Made by a program: the position numbers and the translations under genes | Notes under the pieces: generated by a model | The model's database searches: none | The model's input: only the letters and a program-made list of their open reading frames with translations | Told to the model about the DNA's origin: nothing | Part shown: positions 47,701 to 55,998 of the stretch, one piece after another | Layout of the letters: each line of letters begins with the position of its first letter | Numbering within the stretch: position 1 is the stretch's first letter | DNA from: CBDIHH01 sp965279095 | GTDB taxonomy: Bacteria; Pseudomonadota; Alphaproteobacteria; Caulobacterales; Caulobacteraceae | Assembly (NCBI GenBank): GCA_965279095.1 | Contig: CBDIHH010000006.1 | Location: 558,001 to 622,000, forward strand | Direction of reading: 5' to 3' | DNA length: 64,000 nt

Positions 47701-50700
47701 CGGGCTATCTGGCGACCATCACCAGCGCGTCCGAACAGGCCTTCATCGACAGCGCCTTCGGCGCCCTCGGCGAGGTCTGGATCGGGGCCAACGACGCCCA
47801 AACCGAAGGCACGTGGAAATGGGTGACCGGCCCCGAAGCGGGAACCGTCTTCTACGTCAAGGGCGCGGTCAGCCAGCCCGGATACTCGCACTGGTATTCC
47901 GGGGAGCCCAACGACGCTGGCGGTACGCAGGAATATGGAACCCTGCGGTTCGGCCTCAACTTCTGGGACGACGCGTTTCTGAGCGACCAAACGGGCTATC
48001 TCGTCGAGTTCGGCGGTTCCGCAAGCCCGCCCAACTCGCCCCCCGTGATCGCCGGACCGGCGACCGGCGCGGTCACCGAGGGCGGCGTCCTGACCGCCAC
48101 GGGCCAGTTGACGGCAACCGATCCCGATCCCGGCGCCGCCTTCACCTGGACCATCGACGGCAGCGTTGCCGGCGCCTACGGGAGCCTGGCGCTCGATGCG
48201 GCCGGCCGGTGGACCTACACGCTCAACCCGGCCCTGGCGGCGCCGCTCTCCGACGCCGACCATCCGGTGGAGACCTTCACCGTCAAGGTGCAGGACGGGC
48301 AGGGCGGCAGCGACACCCAGTCGGTGACGGTGACGGTGAACGGCGCCGGGCCGCCGCCCCCGCCGGGCCTCATCCAGTATCCGTCCTTCCCCAACGCCTC
48401 CGGTCTTATCCTGAGCGGCTCAGCGCAGGTCGCGTCCTCATCGGACGGGAGCGTGCTGCGTTTGGCGCCCGCGGCGTCCTATACGCTGGGCAGCGCCTTT
48501 TCACGCGCCACCGTGGACCTGTCGTCGTTCAGCACGACCTTCAGCTTCCGCATCTCCAATTCCACGGTGGGCGCCGATGGCCTGACCTTCGTCATCGCCA
48601 AGGCCGAGTCGGGGATCGGCGGCAATCGCTTCGCGGGGGGTGAACTGGGCTACGCCGGAATCGGCAACAGCGTCGCGGTGGAGTTCGACGCCGCCACCAA
48701 CGGCGAATATGGCGACACCAGCAACAACCACATCGGCATCGACATCAACGGCAGCGTCCGCAGCGTCGCCACGGCCAATGTCGGCCCGGACATCGACGGC
48801 GGCGGTCTTTTTCGGGTGTGGATCGACTATACCGGCACAGCGCTCGAGGTCCGCTATGCCCTGACGGACAACAGGCCGGCCGCGGCGCAGCTGACCCGCG
48901 CCATGGACCTTGCATCCATCATTGGCGGCACGACCGGCCACGCAGGCTTCACGGCGGGCAACGGCCTGAACTACGGCAACCAGGACATCCTCAACTGGAC
49001 CATGAGCTGGGGCGGAGCGCGACCAGCCAACACCCCGCCGACGATCTCCGGCCCCACCGCGGGAGCGGTGACCGAGGGCGCCGCGCTGATCGCCTCGGGG
49101 CAGCTGACGGCCACCGATCCCGACGCCGGGGCGGTGTTCGCCTGGAGCCTGGAAGGATCGGGAACCGGGGCCTATGGCAGCTTCGCCGTGGATGCCACGG
49201 GCCAGTGGACCTACACCGCCAGCCCCGCCCTTGTCGCCCCGCTGACGGGCGCCGACCACCCCACCGAGACCTTCACGGTCAAGGTGCAGGACGGACAGGG
49301 CGGCAGCGATCTTCAGGTGGTGACGGTGACGGTCAATGGGGCGGGGGCGCCGAGTCTGGACCAGTTGTTCGTCGCCACCCCCGGCGCGGACGCCTTCGAC
49401 GGCGGCGACGGAGCGGACACCGTCACCTATGCCGGAGCGGGGGCGGCGGTGCGGGTGGACCTGACCCGGGCCGACGCGCAGAACACCTTCGGCTCGGATC
49501 GCGACACCCTGATCACCATCGAGAACCTCGTCGGTTCGGCCTTCGACGACAGCCTGAAGGGCTCTGCCGGGGCCAATCAGCTGGCGGGCGGCGCGGGCGC
49601 CGACACCGTCAAGGGCGGCGCCGGCGACGATGTCATCCTCGGCGGGGCCGGCGACGATATTCTGGCGGGCAACGGCGGGATCGACACCGTCTCCTATGCC
49701 GGGGCGGGCGCGGGGGTGACGGTCACCCTGGGGCTGAAGACGGCGCAGGACACCGGCGGGGCGGGGATCGACCTCGTCACCGGCTTCGAGAACCTCACCG
49801 GCTCGGGGTTCGCCGACAGCCTGACCGGCGACAAGGGGGCCAACGCGCTCATGAGCGGCGACGGCGACGACGCCCTGGCCGGCGGTGCGGGGGCCGACCG
49901 CCTGACCGGCGGCGGCGGGGCCGACCGCTACGTCTTCGCCCTCCTGACCGACTCCACCGTCAAGGCCGGCGGTCAGGACATCGTCGTCGACTTCAGCCAT
50001 GCGCAAGGCGACCGCATCGACCTGTCGACCCTCGACGCCGACACCCACGACGCCGGCCACAGCGTGTTCCGCCTGGTCTCCGGCGGCTTCACCGGCCACG
50101 CCGGGGAGCTGATCCAGAGCGCCGAGGGCGGCGGCTACCTGCTGCGCGGCGATGTGGACGGCGATGGCGACACCGACTTCGCCTTGTTCGTGCAGGCCGC
50201 AGCCGCCCTGACGGCGGCGGACTTCATCTTCGGGACGCCGCCGACCATCGCCGGCCCGTCCGCCGGCGTGGTGGCAGAGGACGGCGCGGCCTCGGCGAGC
50301 GGCCAGCTGACGGCCACGGACCCGGACGTGGGCGCGGTGTTCGCCTGGAGCCTGGAGGGGTCAGGGACTGGCGCCTACGGAACCTTCGCCGTCGATGCGG
50401 GCGGCCGGTGGACCTACACCCTGGATCCGGCCCTGGTTGATCCCCTGAACACCGCCGACCACCGGACGGAGACCTTCACCGTGCGGGTGGACGATGGCCA
50501 GGGCGGCTACGACCTGCAGACGGTCACCATCACCGTCGATGGCGCCGACGAGCCCAACACCCCCCCGACCATCACCGGCCCCTCGACCGGGGCGGTCGCC
50601 GAGGACGGCGCCGCGACCGCGACCGGCCAGCTGACGGCGACCGATCCGGACGCCGGGGCGGTGTTCGCCTGGAGCTTGGAGGGGGCGGGGACGGGCGCCT

Positions 50701-51761
50701 ACGGAACCTTCGCGGTCGATGCCGCCGGCCGATGGACCTACACCCTGGACCCGGCGCTGGCGGCGCCGCTGACCTCGGCCGACCATCCGACCGAGACCTT
50801 CACGGTGAAGGTCGAGGACGGGCAGGGCGGCAGCGACCTGCAGACGGTGACGGTGACGGTCCAAGGCGCCGACCCGGTGAACCCGGACCAGACCTTCACG
50901 GCCACCCCTGGCCCCGACGCCTTTGACGGCGGCGCCGGCGTCGACACCGTCAGCTATGCCGGCGCCGGGGCGGCGGTGCGGGTGGACCTGACCCGGACCG
51001 ACGCCCAGAACACCGTCGGCTCTGACCGCGACACCTTGACGGGCATCGAGAACCTGGTCGGCTCGGCCTTCGACGACAGCCTGAAGGGCGACGCCGGCGC
51101 CAACCAACTGGCCGGCGGCGGCGGGGCCGACACCGTCAAGGGCGGGCTCGGCAACGATGTGATCCTCGGCGGCGCGGGGGACGATGTCTTGGCCGGCAAC
51201 GGCGGGATCGACACGGTCTCCTACGCGGGCGCGGCGGCGGGGGTGACGGTCAGCCTGGCGTTGAAGACGGCGCAGGACACCGGCGGTGCGGGGATCGATC
51301 TGGTGACCGGCTTCGAGGCCCTGACCGGCTCGGGGTTCGCCGACAGTCTGACGGGCGACAAGACGGCCAACGCCCTGAACGGCGGCGATGGGGACGACGC
51401 CCTGACCGGCGGGGCCGGGGCCGACCGGCTGACCGGCGGCGCCGGGGCAGACCGTTTCATCTATGCGGCCCTGACGGATTCGACGGTCAAGTCCGGCGGC
51501 CAGGACGTGATCGTCGACTTCAGCCACATCGAGGGCGACCGGATCGATCTGTCGGCCCTGGACGCGGATTCAGGGGACGCGGCGGACAGCGCCTTCCACC
51601 TCGTCGCCGCGGACTTCACCCACCACGCGGGCGAGCTGATCCAGACCGCGCAGGCGGGCGGCTATCTGGTGCGCGGCGACGTCAACGGCGACGGGGCGAC
51701 GGACTTCGCCGTCTTCGTGCAGACGGCCAGCGCGCTGACGGCGGCGGACTTCATCCTCTAG
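44709..51761 (+). CDS. Giant RTX adhesin with C-type and L-type lectin-like domains
   Basis: 2350 residues, no N-terminal signal; type I secretion is implied by the serralysin-like end (LTAADFIL). In order: seven repeats of about 53 residues with FVVTW/FVVSW (40-390); VCBS-like repeat 1 (396-503); RTX (511-612); C-type-lectin-like domain 1 (613-755; WIGATD, WRWVTG); RTX (761-853); VCBS 2 (855-961); C-type-lectin-like domain 2 (963-1103; WIGAND, WKWVTG); VCBS 3 (1107-1214); L-type-lectin-like domain (1221-1436; VAVEFDAATN, NHIGIDINGS); VCBS 4 (1441-1547); RTX with a full secretion-type module ending AADFIF (1555-1843); VCBS 5 and 6 (1843-2058); RTX and final module (2062-2350). It probably binds glycans in adhesion or biofilm (inference). 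No transporter gene is nearby. Confidence 0.92.
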   Translation: MGDEPGALGVAGLMSAGALVSSVGAELAVNTSTDGRQVDPAVTGLTNGGFVVTWADLQSAPDDPSAAAVRGQVFEADGDKVGGAFLVNTKTSGTQHRPDVSSLPNGGFVVTWTDVDGSNAQIKAQRFDAAGAKVGGEVLVSTSNGYLYSDPKVTDLVNGGFVVSWQGGGEIRAQSFTAGGARVGGEFIVNTNVYADQGGAAPLYDGVDVTGLATGGYVITWEDRSDLSVRAQIYGASGAKVGGEFFIGLAASLPDVVGLANGDFVVSWISAGVTKDVRAQVYHDHGLKSGDELLVLSDPIATRLYTTVASLADGFVITWSDWDNGQPSRDVKAQAFSSDGDRIGDPFVVTSVTHLGLNPASAGLANGDVVMAWMFGDTTPAADIRAQIFSISDLPNTPPTIGGVAAGAVAEAGAHSATGSLTVADPDPGAAFTWTIQGSADGVYGGLSLDASGHWTYTLNPTLAAPLTGADHRTDSFTVKAEDRQGGHDLQSIVITVDGADGAAGGPFVATPGDDYFSGRPGVYAVSYALAAAGVTVNLARTDVQITGGSGQDRFKDIDNLTGSGFADSLTGNGGSNSLEGGAGNDTLLGGDGADILAGGDGDDRLESGGFKAAAFNAANGHSYLYFADDVSWYEALSRASALQMGDKTGYLATITSAQEESFIRTQLGTSIWIGATDVQTEGSWRWVTGPEAGTVFYVKGASSQPGYSGWFGAQPDDAWSGQDYAVSYGSSWDDADFGGDIRSIGYVVEFDGPPVTKEILDGNGGNDTLIGGAGVQALSGGEGADSLNGGLGDDTLDGGAGIDTAQFAGLKSAYVITRTGPGYTVSGPDGVDTLTGVEFAKFSDQTLDLGAPPNTPPVIAGPTTGSVTEGGELTAAGQLTATDPDPGAAFAWSIDGSAAGAYGSLALSTAGKWTYTLNPTLAAPLGASDHPVETFTVKVQDGQGGSDTESVKVTVNGAGLALKFNAANGHSYAFVSASVNWTEAQARAAAMMDDGRAGYLATITSASEQAFIDSAFGALGEVWIGANDAQTEGTWKWVTGPEAGTVFYVKGAVSQPGYSHWYSGEPNDAGGTQEYGTLRFGLNFWDDAFLSDQTGYLVEFGGSASPPNSPPVIAGPATGAVTEGGVLTATGQLTATDPDPGAAFTWTIDGSVAGAYGSLALDAAGRWTYTLNPALAAPLSDADHPVETFTVKVQDGQGGSDTQSVTVTVNGAGPPPPPGLIQYPSFPNASGLILSGSAQVASSSDGSVLRLAPAASYTLGSAFSRATVDLSSFSTTFSFRISNSTVGADGLTFVIAKAESGIGGNRFAGGELGYAGIGNSVAVEFDAATNGEYGDTSNNHIGIDINGSVRSVATANVGPDIDGGGLFRVWIDYTGTALEVRYALTDNRPAAAQLTRAMDLASIIGGTTGHAGFTAGNGLNYGNQDILNWTMSWGGARPANTPPTISGPTAGAVTEGAALIASGQLTATDPDAGAVFAWSLEGSGTGAYGSFAVDATGQWTYTASPALVAPLTGADHPTETFTVKVQDGQGGSDLQVVTVTVNGAGAPSLDQLFVATPGADAFDGGDGADTVTYAGAGAAVRVDLTRADAQNTFGSDRDTLITIENLVGSAFDDSLKGSAGANQLAGGAGADTVKGGAGDDVILGGAGDDILAGNGGIDTVSYAGAGAGVTVTLGLKTAQDTGGAGIDLVTGFENLTGSGFADSLTGDKGANALMSGDGDDALAGGAGADRLTGGGGADRYVFALLTDSTVKAGGQDIVVDFSHAQGDRIDLSTLDADTHDAGHSVFRLVSGGFTGHAGELIQSAEGGGYLLRGDVDGDGDTDFALFVQAAAALTAADFIFGTPPTIAGPSAGVVAEDGAASASGQLTATDPDVGAVFAWSLEGSGTGAYGTFAVDAGGRWTYTLDPALVDPLNTADHRTETFTVRVDDGQGGYDLQTVTITVDGADEPNTPPTITGPSTGAVAEDGAATATGQLTATDPDAGAVFAWSLEGAGTGAYGTFAVDAAGRWTYTLDPALAAPLTSADHPTETFTVKVEDGQGGSDLQTVTVTVQGADPVNPDQTFTATPGPDAFDGGAGVDTVSYAGAGAAVRVDLTRTDAQNTVGSDRDTLTGIENLVGSAFDDSLKGDAGANQLAGGGGADTVKGGLGNDVILGGAGDDVLAGNGGIDTVSYAGAAAGVTVSLALKTAQDTGGAGIDLVTGFEALTGSGFADSLTGDKTANALNGGDGDDALTGGAGADRLTGGAGADRFIYAALTDSTVKSGGQDVIVDFSHIEGDRIDLSALDADSGDAADSAFHLVAADFTHHAGELIQTAQAGGYLVRGDVNGDGATDFAVFVQTASALTAADFIL

Positions 51762-51769
51762 GGCGCGGC

Positions 51770-52018
51770 TCAGTCCTCGTTCCAGGGGGGCGGGAGCTGG
51801 CCGGATTTGAAGATCACCTGGGGGTTCTCGTCATAGTCGCCCATCTCCACGTCGGCGCTGGCGGCGAAGGCGACGACGCCCAGGCGCAGGGGAGCCAGGC
51901 GGACGGCCTTGCGGCGGGCCTCCTCGGCGTCCTTGCAGCCGACCTGGGGTTCGGCCTTGAGGGCCTTGCCCCGGCCGGCGACATAGGTTTGCAGGATGTA
52001 GACGGTTTCGCGAGCCAT
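51770..52018 (-). CDS. Small conserved-looking protein of unknown function
   Basis: 82 residues, soluble. It opens ARETVYILQTYVAGRGKALKAEPQVGCKDAEEARRKAV and ends with VEMGDYDENPQVIFKSGQLPPPWNED. The layout (short strand, Lys-rich loop, helix, then a Pro/acidic tail) looks like small alphaproteobacterial proteins of unknown function, but I cannot name the family. The start at 52018 gives the only good N-terminus. It is convergent with the giant RTX gene, eight bases apart, and divergent from the MBL gene. Confidence 0.7.
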   Translation of the reverse strand: MARETVYILQTYVAGRGKALKAEPQVGCKDAEEARRKAVRLAPLRLGVVAFAASADVEMGDYDENPQVIFKSGQLPPPWNED

Positions 52019-52078
52019 GGACTAAAGGCGCACGTCGCGCGATTCTAGGCCACACCCCCGCGTCGCAGGACCCCGCCG

Positions 52079-52981
52079 ATGATCGTCTCTCCCCGCACCG
52101 CCGCCGCCTTCGCCGCCCTGGCGCTGGCCGTCCTGCCGGCGCGGGCGGGCGCGGCGATCGTGCCGACGGAGCCGCTGGCCGTGTCGTTCAAGGTCGGCGA
52201 CCTGGAGCTGTCGATCGTGCGCGACGCGGACATCCTGGAGCCCAACACCGCCAAGGTGTTCGGCCTGGGCGTGGGGCCCGAGGCGGTCGCCCGGGTGCTG
52301 GGCGAGGCGGGGCTGCCGCAGGACGGCGTTCCCATGAGCATCGACATCATCGTCGTGCGCACGGCCGGCCATGTGGCGCTGCTGGACGCCGGCATCGGGA
52401 CCATGGGCCAGGGCGCCCTGGCCGCCAGCCTCGCCAAGGTCGGGGTCGCCCCGGGGGATGTCACCGACGTCTTCATCACCCACTGGCACCGTGACCACAC
52501 CGGCGGGCTGGTGGATGCGGCGGGCCGGCCGACCTTTCCGAAGGCCACGGTGCGGATGTCGGCCCGGGAATGGGCGACGATCCAGAGCAAGCCCACCGCC
52601 CGGGCGCAGATGGCGCCGGTGGCCGACCGGGTCGCGACCTTCGAGCCGGGCGTGGAGGCGCTGCCGGGCCTCACCCCCGTCGCCCTCTACGGCCATACCC
52701 CCGGCCACACCGGCTATCGCATCCATTCGCGCGGACAGGTGCTGCTGGACGTGGGCGACGTGCTGCACAGCTCGGTGCTGTCGGTGCGAAAGCCGGACTG
52801 GGCCGAGGGCTATGACGACGACAAGGTCGCCGGGGCGGCGGCGCGGCGGGCGGAGCTGAAGCGGCTGGCCGACAGTCGGGTGCTGATGTTCGCGCCGCAC
52901 TTCCCCTTCCCGGGCATAGGGCGGATCGAGGCGGCGGGGGACGGGTTCATCTGGAAGGCCGAGGCGCCGGCTCCCCGCTGA
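52079..52981 (+). CDS. Secreted metallo-beta-lactamase-fold hydrolase
   Basis: 300 residues. A signal peptide (MIVSPRTAAAFAALALAVLPARAGAA) precedes an MBL fold with the zinc motif THWHRDH at 134-140 (His135, His137, Asp139, His140), a later His in YGHTPGHTG, Asp in LLDVGDVLH and His in FAPHFPFPG. The AHLDAGIGTMGQG-like start and the length recall quorum-quenching lactonases and related periplasmic MBL enzymes; the substrate is unknown. It is separated by a repeat from the convergent NAD(P)-binding gene. Confidence 0.9.
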   Translation: MIVSPRTAAAFAALALAVLPARAGAAIVPTEPLAVSFKVGDLELSIVRDADILEPNTAKVFGLGVGPEAVARVLGEAGLPQDGVPMSIDIIVVRTAGHVALLDAGIGTMGQGALAASLAKVGVAPGDVTDVFITHWHRDHTGGLVDAAGRPTFPKATVRMSAREWATIQSKPTARAQMAPVADRVATFEPGVEALPGLTPVALYGHTPGHTGYRIHSRGQVLLDVGDVLHSSVLSVRKPDWAEGYDDDKVAGAAARRAELKRLADSRVLMFAPHFPFPGIGRIEAAGDGFIWKAEAPAPR

Positions 52982-52984
52982 GAG

Positions 52985-53125
52985 GGTGTGCGTCCTTCGA
53001 GGCTCGCTTCGCTCGCACCTCAGGATGAGGACGGTTTGTGGCAGGGCGAGCCCTCGATCGACAACTTTCCCCACGGTCCTCATCCTGAGGTGCGAGCCCT
53101 TGGGCGAGCCTCGAAGGACGCACGC
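52985..53125. repeat. Long inverted repeat between convergent genes
   Basis: The arms GTGCGTCCTTCGAGGCTCGC...GCACCTCAGGATGAGGAC (about 52987-53031) and GTCCTCATCCTGAGGTGCGAG...GCGAGCCTCGAAGGACGCAC (about 53077-53123) are complementary over some 40 bases. This is a dispersed palindrome type common in Caulobacteraceae. In this place it would form a strong hairpin at the 3' ends of both converging transcripts. Confidence 0.8.
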
Positions 53126-53788
53126 CTAGCGGACGTTGTCCGTATAGACCCCCACGGCCTTGCCGACGAACGCGTCGCTGTCGATCTGCTCCAGGGCGAA
53201 GCGGGCGAAATCGGCGTAGGTGAGGGTGCTCGAGATATTGGGGGTGGGGACGCCGACGGCGGTCTTCAGGTCGTGGCGCATGGGCCCCTCGACGAAGGAG
53301 CGGGGGCGCAGGACGACGGCGTCCAGGTCGCTGCCGAGGGCGATCTTCTCCATCCGCTGCATGTCCTGATACAGGCCGCGCTCCTTCCACACCCAGGAGA
53401 GGATGCGATCGGAGGCGTCGGGCGCCTGGTCGGGGATGATCTCCACGCCCCCTGAGCTGACCACGATCAGGCGGCGGGCGCCCTGGCGGCGCATGGCGGC
53501 CGCGAGCAGGGCCGTGCCCACCGAATAGAGGTCCTCGCAGGTGGTCTCGACGCTCATGTCGATCAGCGGCCCGATCAGGGAGATGACCGCCGCCCCCGGG
53601 GTGATGGCGGCGGCTAGGCTGCCCATGTCATAGACGTCGCCGCGCAGGACCGTGAGGCCGGGGCGGGGGGCGACCTTGTCCGGGCTGCGCGCGACGGCGG
53701 TGACGGGGCGGCCCTGGGCGAGGGCCTGGTCGATGATCTGCGGGGCGGTGCGGGCGGCGGCGGCGATGACGACGAGGGGGGTGGGCAT
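53126..53788 (-). CDS. NAD(P)-binding SDR-like protein (atypical)
   Basis: 220 residues in the BLVRB/NmrA-like branch of extended short-chain dehydrogenases. The RGDVYDMGSLAAAI, GPLIDMS, RRLIVVSSGGV and LRPRSFVEGPMRHDL segments fit. However, the N-terminal nucleotide loop reads VVIAAAARTAPQIIDQAL, without the usual GATGxxG, so cofactor binding may be weak or altered. ATG at 53788 was chosen as the start of the first strand; a longer frame to 53839 looks artificial. It is divergent from the flavin monooxygenase and may share control with that locus. Confidence 0.75.
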   Translation of the reverse strand: MPTPLVVIAAAARTAPQIIDQALAQGRPVTAVARSPDKVAPRPGLTVLRGDVYDMGSLAAAITPGAAVISLIGPLIDMSVETTCEDLYSVGTALLAAAMRRQGARRLIVVSSGGVEIIPDQAPDASDRILSWVWKERGLYQDMQRMEKIALGSDLDAVVLRPRSFVEGPMRHDLKTAVGVPTPNISSTLTYADFARFALEQIDSDAFVGKAVGVYTDNVR

Positions 53789-53947
53789 GGGCGTCCTTGG
53801 GGCGGCGTAGCCTGGGACAATGGACGAGGCGGGGCGCAAAGGCGAGGCGCGCGGCGGCGCATCTAATTATCCGATCACTCCCCGGATTTTTCGCGATTGT
53901 CCGGCCGGCGGCGGCGGCGTCTTTTAAGCCGTGGCGGCGGCCTGACC

Positions 53948-55116
53948 ATGGCGCAGCCGCGACTGTCAGTGCAGCAACGAGTCCCGGATATGCCCGTCGA
54001 AATCACCGGTGTGGTCCACTACAACAGCGCCGGGACCCTATTTCCCCGCCCGCTGTCTGAATTCGACCTCGACCACATCATCAATCAGGCGAAGGTGCAT
54101 GAACGCGCCGGTTTCGACCGGGTGCTGATCGCCAATTCCGCCGTCATGCCCGACCCCATGGCCATCGGCGCCTTCATCAGCGGCCAGACCAAGACCCTGA
54201 GGCTGATGCTGGCGCACCGACCGGGGGTGATCGCCCCCACCGCGGCGGCGCGGATGCTGGCGACCATCGACCAGCTGAGCCAGGGGCGGGCGGCCGTGCA
54301 CATCATCGCCGGGCCCAACGACCGGGAGCTGCAGGCGGACGGCGACTATCTGACCAAGGACCAGCGCTATCACCGCTCGCTCGAATATGTGCAGATCCTG
54401 CGCAAGCTGTGGTCGGCGACAGAGCCCATCGACCACGCGGGCGAGTTCTACCGCTTCACCGGGGCGATGACCGAGGTCAAGCCGGTGCAGAAGCCCAGCC
54501 TTCCGATCTTCTGGGGGCGGCCGCCTCGGACCTCGCCATCGCCCATGGGGCCCTGGTGGCCGACACCTACGCCCTCACCGGCGACTCCCTGAAGGGCGCC
54601 CAGGAATTGATGGCGCCGATCCAGGCGGCGGCGGCGGCGGCGGGGCGCGCGCTGAAGTTCCAGATCACCTTCATCGTCATCCTGGGCGACACCGAGGCGG
54701 CCGCCTGGGCCCTGGCCGACCAGCGGCTGCAACAATTCCTCGACCTGAAGGCCCGGCGCGAGCGCGAGGAGCCGCCGTCGGACCGGCCCACCAACTTCAC
54801 CGCCAAGACCGTCAACTTCAATCGGTCCCTGAAGACGGCGGAGGAGGGGGTGCGGCTGGACCGCTGCTTCTGGACGGCGATGAACAAGGCCACCCAGGCG
54901 CAGCATGGCAACCAGAGCACCCTGGTGGGAACCCCGGCCCAGGTGGCCGAGGCGTTGATGGACTACTACGACCTGGGCATCAGCAACTTCCTGCTGCGCG
55001 GCTATGACGCCCTGCCGGACGCGGACCTGTTCGGCCAAGAGCTGATCCCCATGGTGCGCGCCCGGGTGGCCCAGCGCGACGCGGATCGGCGGCGGCTGGC
55101 CCAGGCCATGGCCTGA
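53948..55116 (+). pseudogene. LLM-class flavin-dependent monooxygenase, one-base frameshift
   Basis: The product resembles bacterial luciferase-like monooxygenases (SsuD type): VEITGVVHYNSAG near the start, AGFDRVLIANS, QGRAAVHIIAGPND, DEL-like QADGDYLTKDQRYHRSLEYVQILRKLW, and after the break GALVADTYAL, GTPAQVAEALMDYYDLGISNFLLRGYD. The frame breaks at a G5 run (54513-54517). One extra G restores FWGAAASDLAIAHG and a 389-residue protein. It should oxidise an organic substrate with FMNH2, perhaps the compound imported by the neighbouring receptor (inference). Start: ATG 53948; ATG 53990 is an alternative. Confidence 0.8.
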
Positions 55117-55165
55117 CGGCGCCCCTGACCGCATAGTTCCTCTTTCCCTCACCCAAGGAGCCGCC

Positions 55166-55779
55166 ATGAAGCCTGCCCTGATCGCCGCCGCCGCGGCCCT
55201 GTTGCTCAGCACCGCCGCCCGCGCCGAGCCGGCGCCGGCGGGCCAGCTGGGGGCCGCCCTGCAGGTCGCCGCCGCCGCCGCCGCCGCCGCGGTGGCGCCG
55301 GGGGCGATCGGCGAGAACTTCATGATCACCCACATGTACGGGGGGCCGGACGGGGAGTCGCACATCGACACCCTGGCCCTGCCGCGCACCGGCGGCGAGC
55401 CCGGCAAGAGCGTGCAGTCGCGCCTGTATGCGACCGACGTGGAAATCGGCGACTCCCTGCCCGGGACCTTCATCGACTGGCACGGGGTGTCCTCGCCGCG
55501 CCTGCTGATCGTCCTGTCGGGCCAGCTGGAGATCGGACTGGGCGACGGCTCCAAGCACATCCTCAAGACCGGGGACGTGGTGCTGGCGGCGGACACCACC
55601 GGCCGGGGGCACACGTCGCGGGCATCGGCACGGAAAAGATCCGCGTGCTGACCGTGCGCCTGCCCAAGGAAGACAGCCTGGCGCCGAAGATGAATCCCTG
55701 TCCGCCGGGGGTTCCGGATTCGCAATGCGTGTCGGCGCGGCTGCGCGACGCGGAGAAGAGCGCCGCACCCGCCAAGTAG
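55166..55779 (+). pseudogene. Secreted cupin-like protein, one-base frameshift
   Basis: A signal peptide (MKPALIAAAAALLLSTAARAEP) precedes an Ala-rich linker and a cupin-like beta-sandwich: IDWHGVSSPRLLIVLSGQLEIGLGDGSKHILKTGDVVLAADTTGRGH. The His/Glu set of a cupin is only partly visible. A G3 run at 55620-55622 breaks the frame; adding one G continues into GIGTEKIRVLTVRLPKEDS...PCPPGVPDSQCV and a stop at 55777, giving 204 residues. AAGGAG precedes the ATG. The role is unknown; it lies between the monooxygenase and the receptor. Confidence 0.75.
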
Positions 55780-55897
55780 ATCGGTCGCCCGCGCCAGCAA
55801 CGCGGCGCGTGCTGCGATTACAGTGTTGTCCTGAAGGGGGTGCGGCGTGGGCCGCGCCCCCTGTCTTGGCGCGTGTAAAGTCCTGATAGGCGGGGCC

Positions 55898-55919
55898 ATA
55901 GGATAGCTTGATCACTGAT
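55898..55919. promoter_or_regulatory. Candidate LysR operator upstream of the TonB receptor
   Basis: ATAGG-N12-CTGAT with TGATCA just before the right arm. It matches the site at 62939-62960 in 17 of 22 positions, and similarity continues into the flanking AATCG. It lies 79 bases before the receptor start. The spaced dyad with an AT-bearing core is compatible with LysR-type binding. Confidence 0.55.
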
Positions 55920-55998
55920 CAGACTAATCGCCTTGGCTGAGCAGCCCAATTCCGGTTTCGTGACCCGACCCAAAATAGGGACGAGGGGAATTGGAACC

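Noticed and set aside
46899..48263. Minus-strand frames opposite the giant RTX gene, also 48501-50099 and 50361-51527
   Set aside because: The repeats of the RTX gene produce open, repetitive antisense frames without start signals.
54409..55116. A separate second monooxygenase gene
   Set aside because: It is the C-terminal half of the gene starting at 53948; one G in the run at 54513-54517 joins the two.
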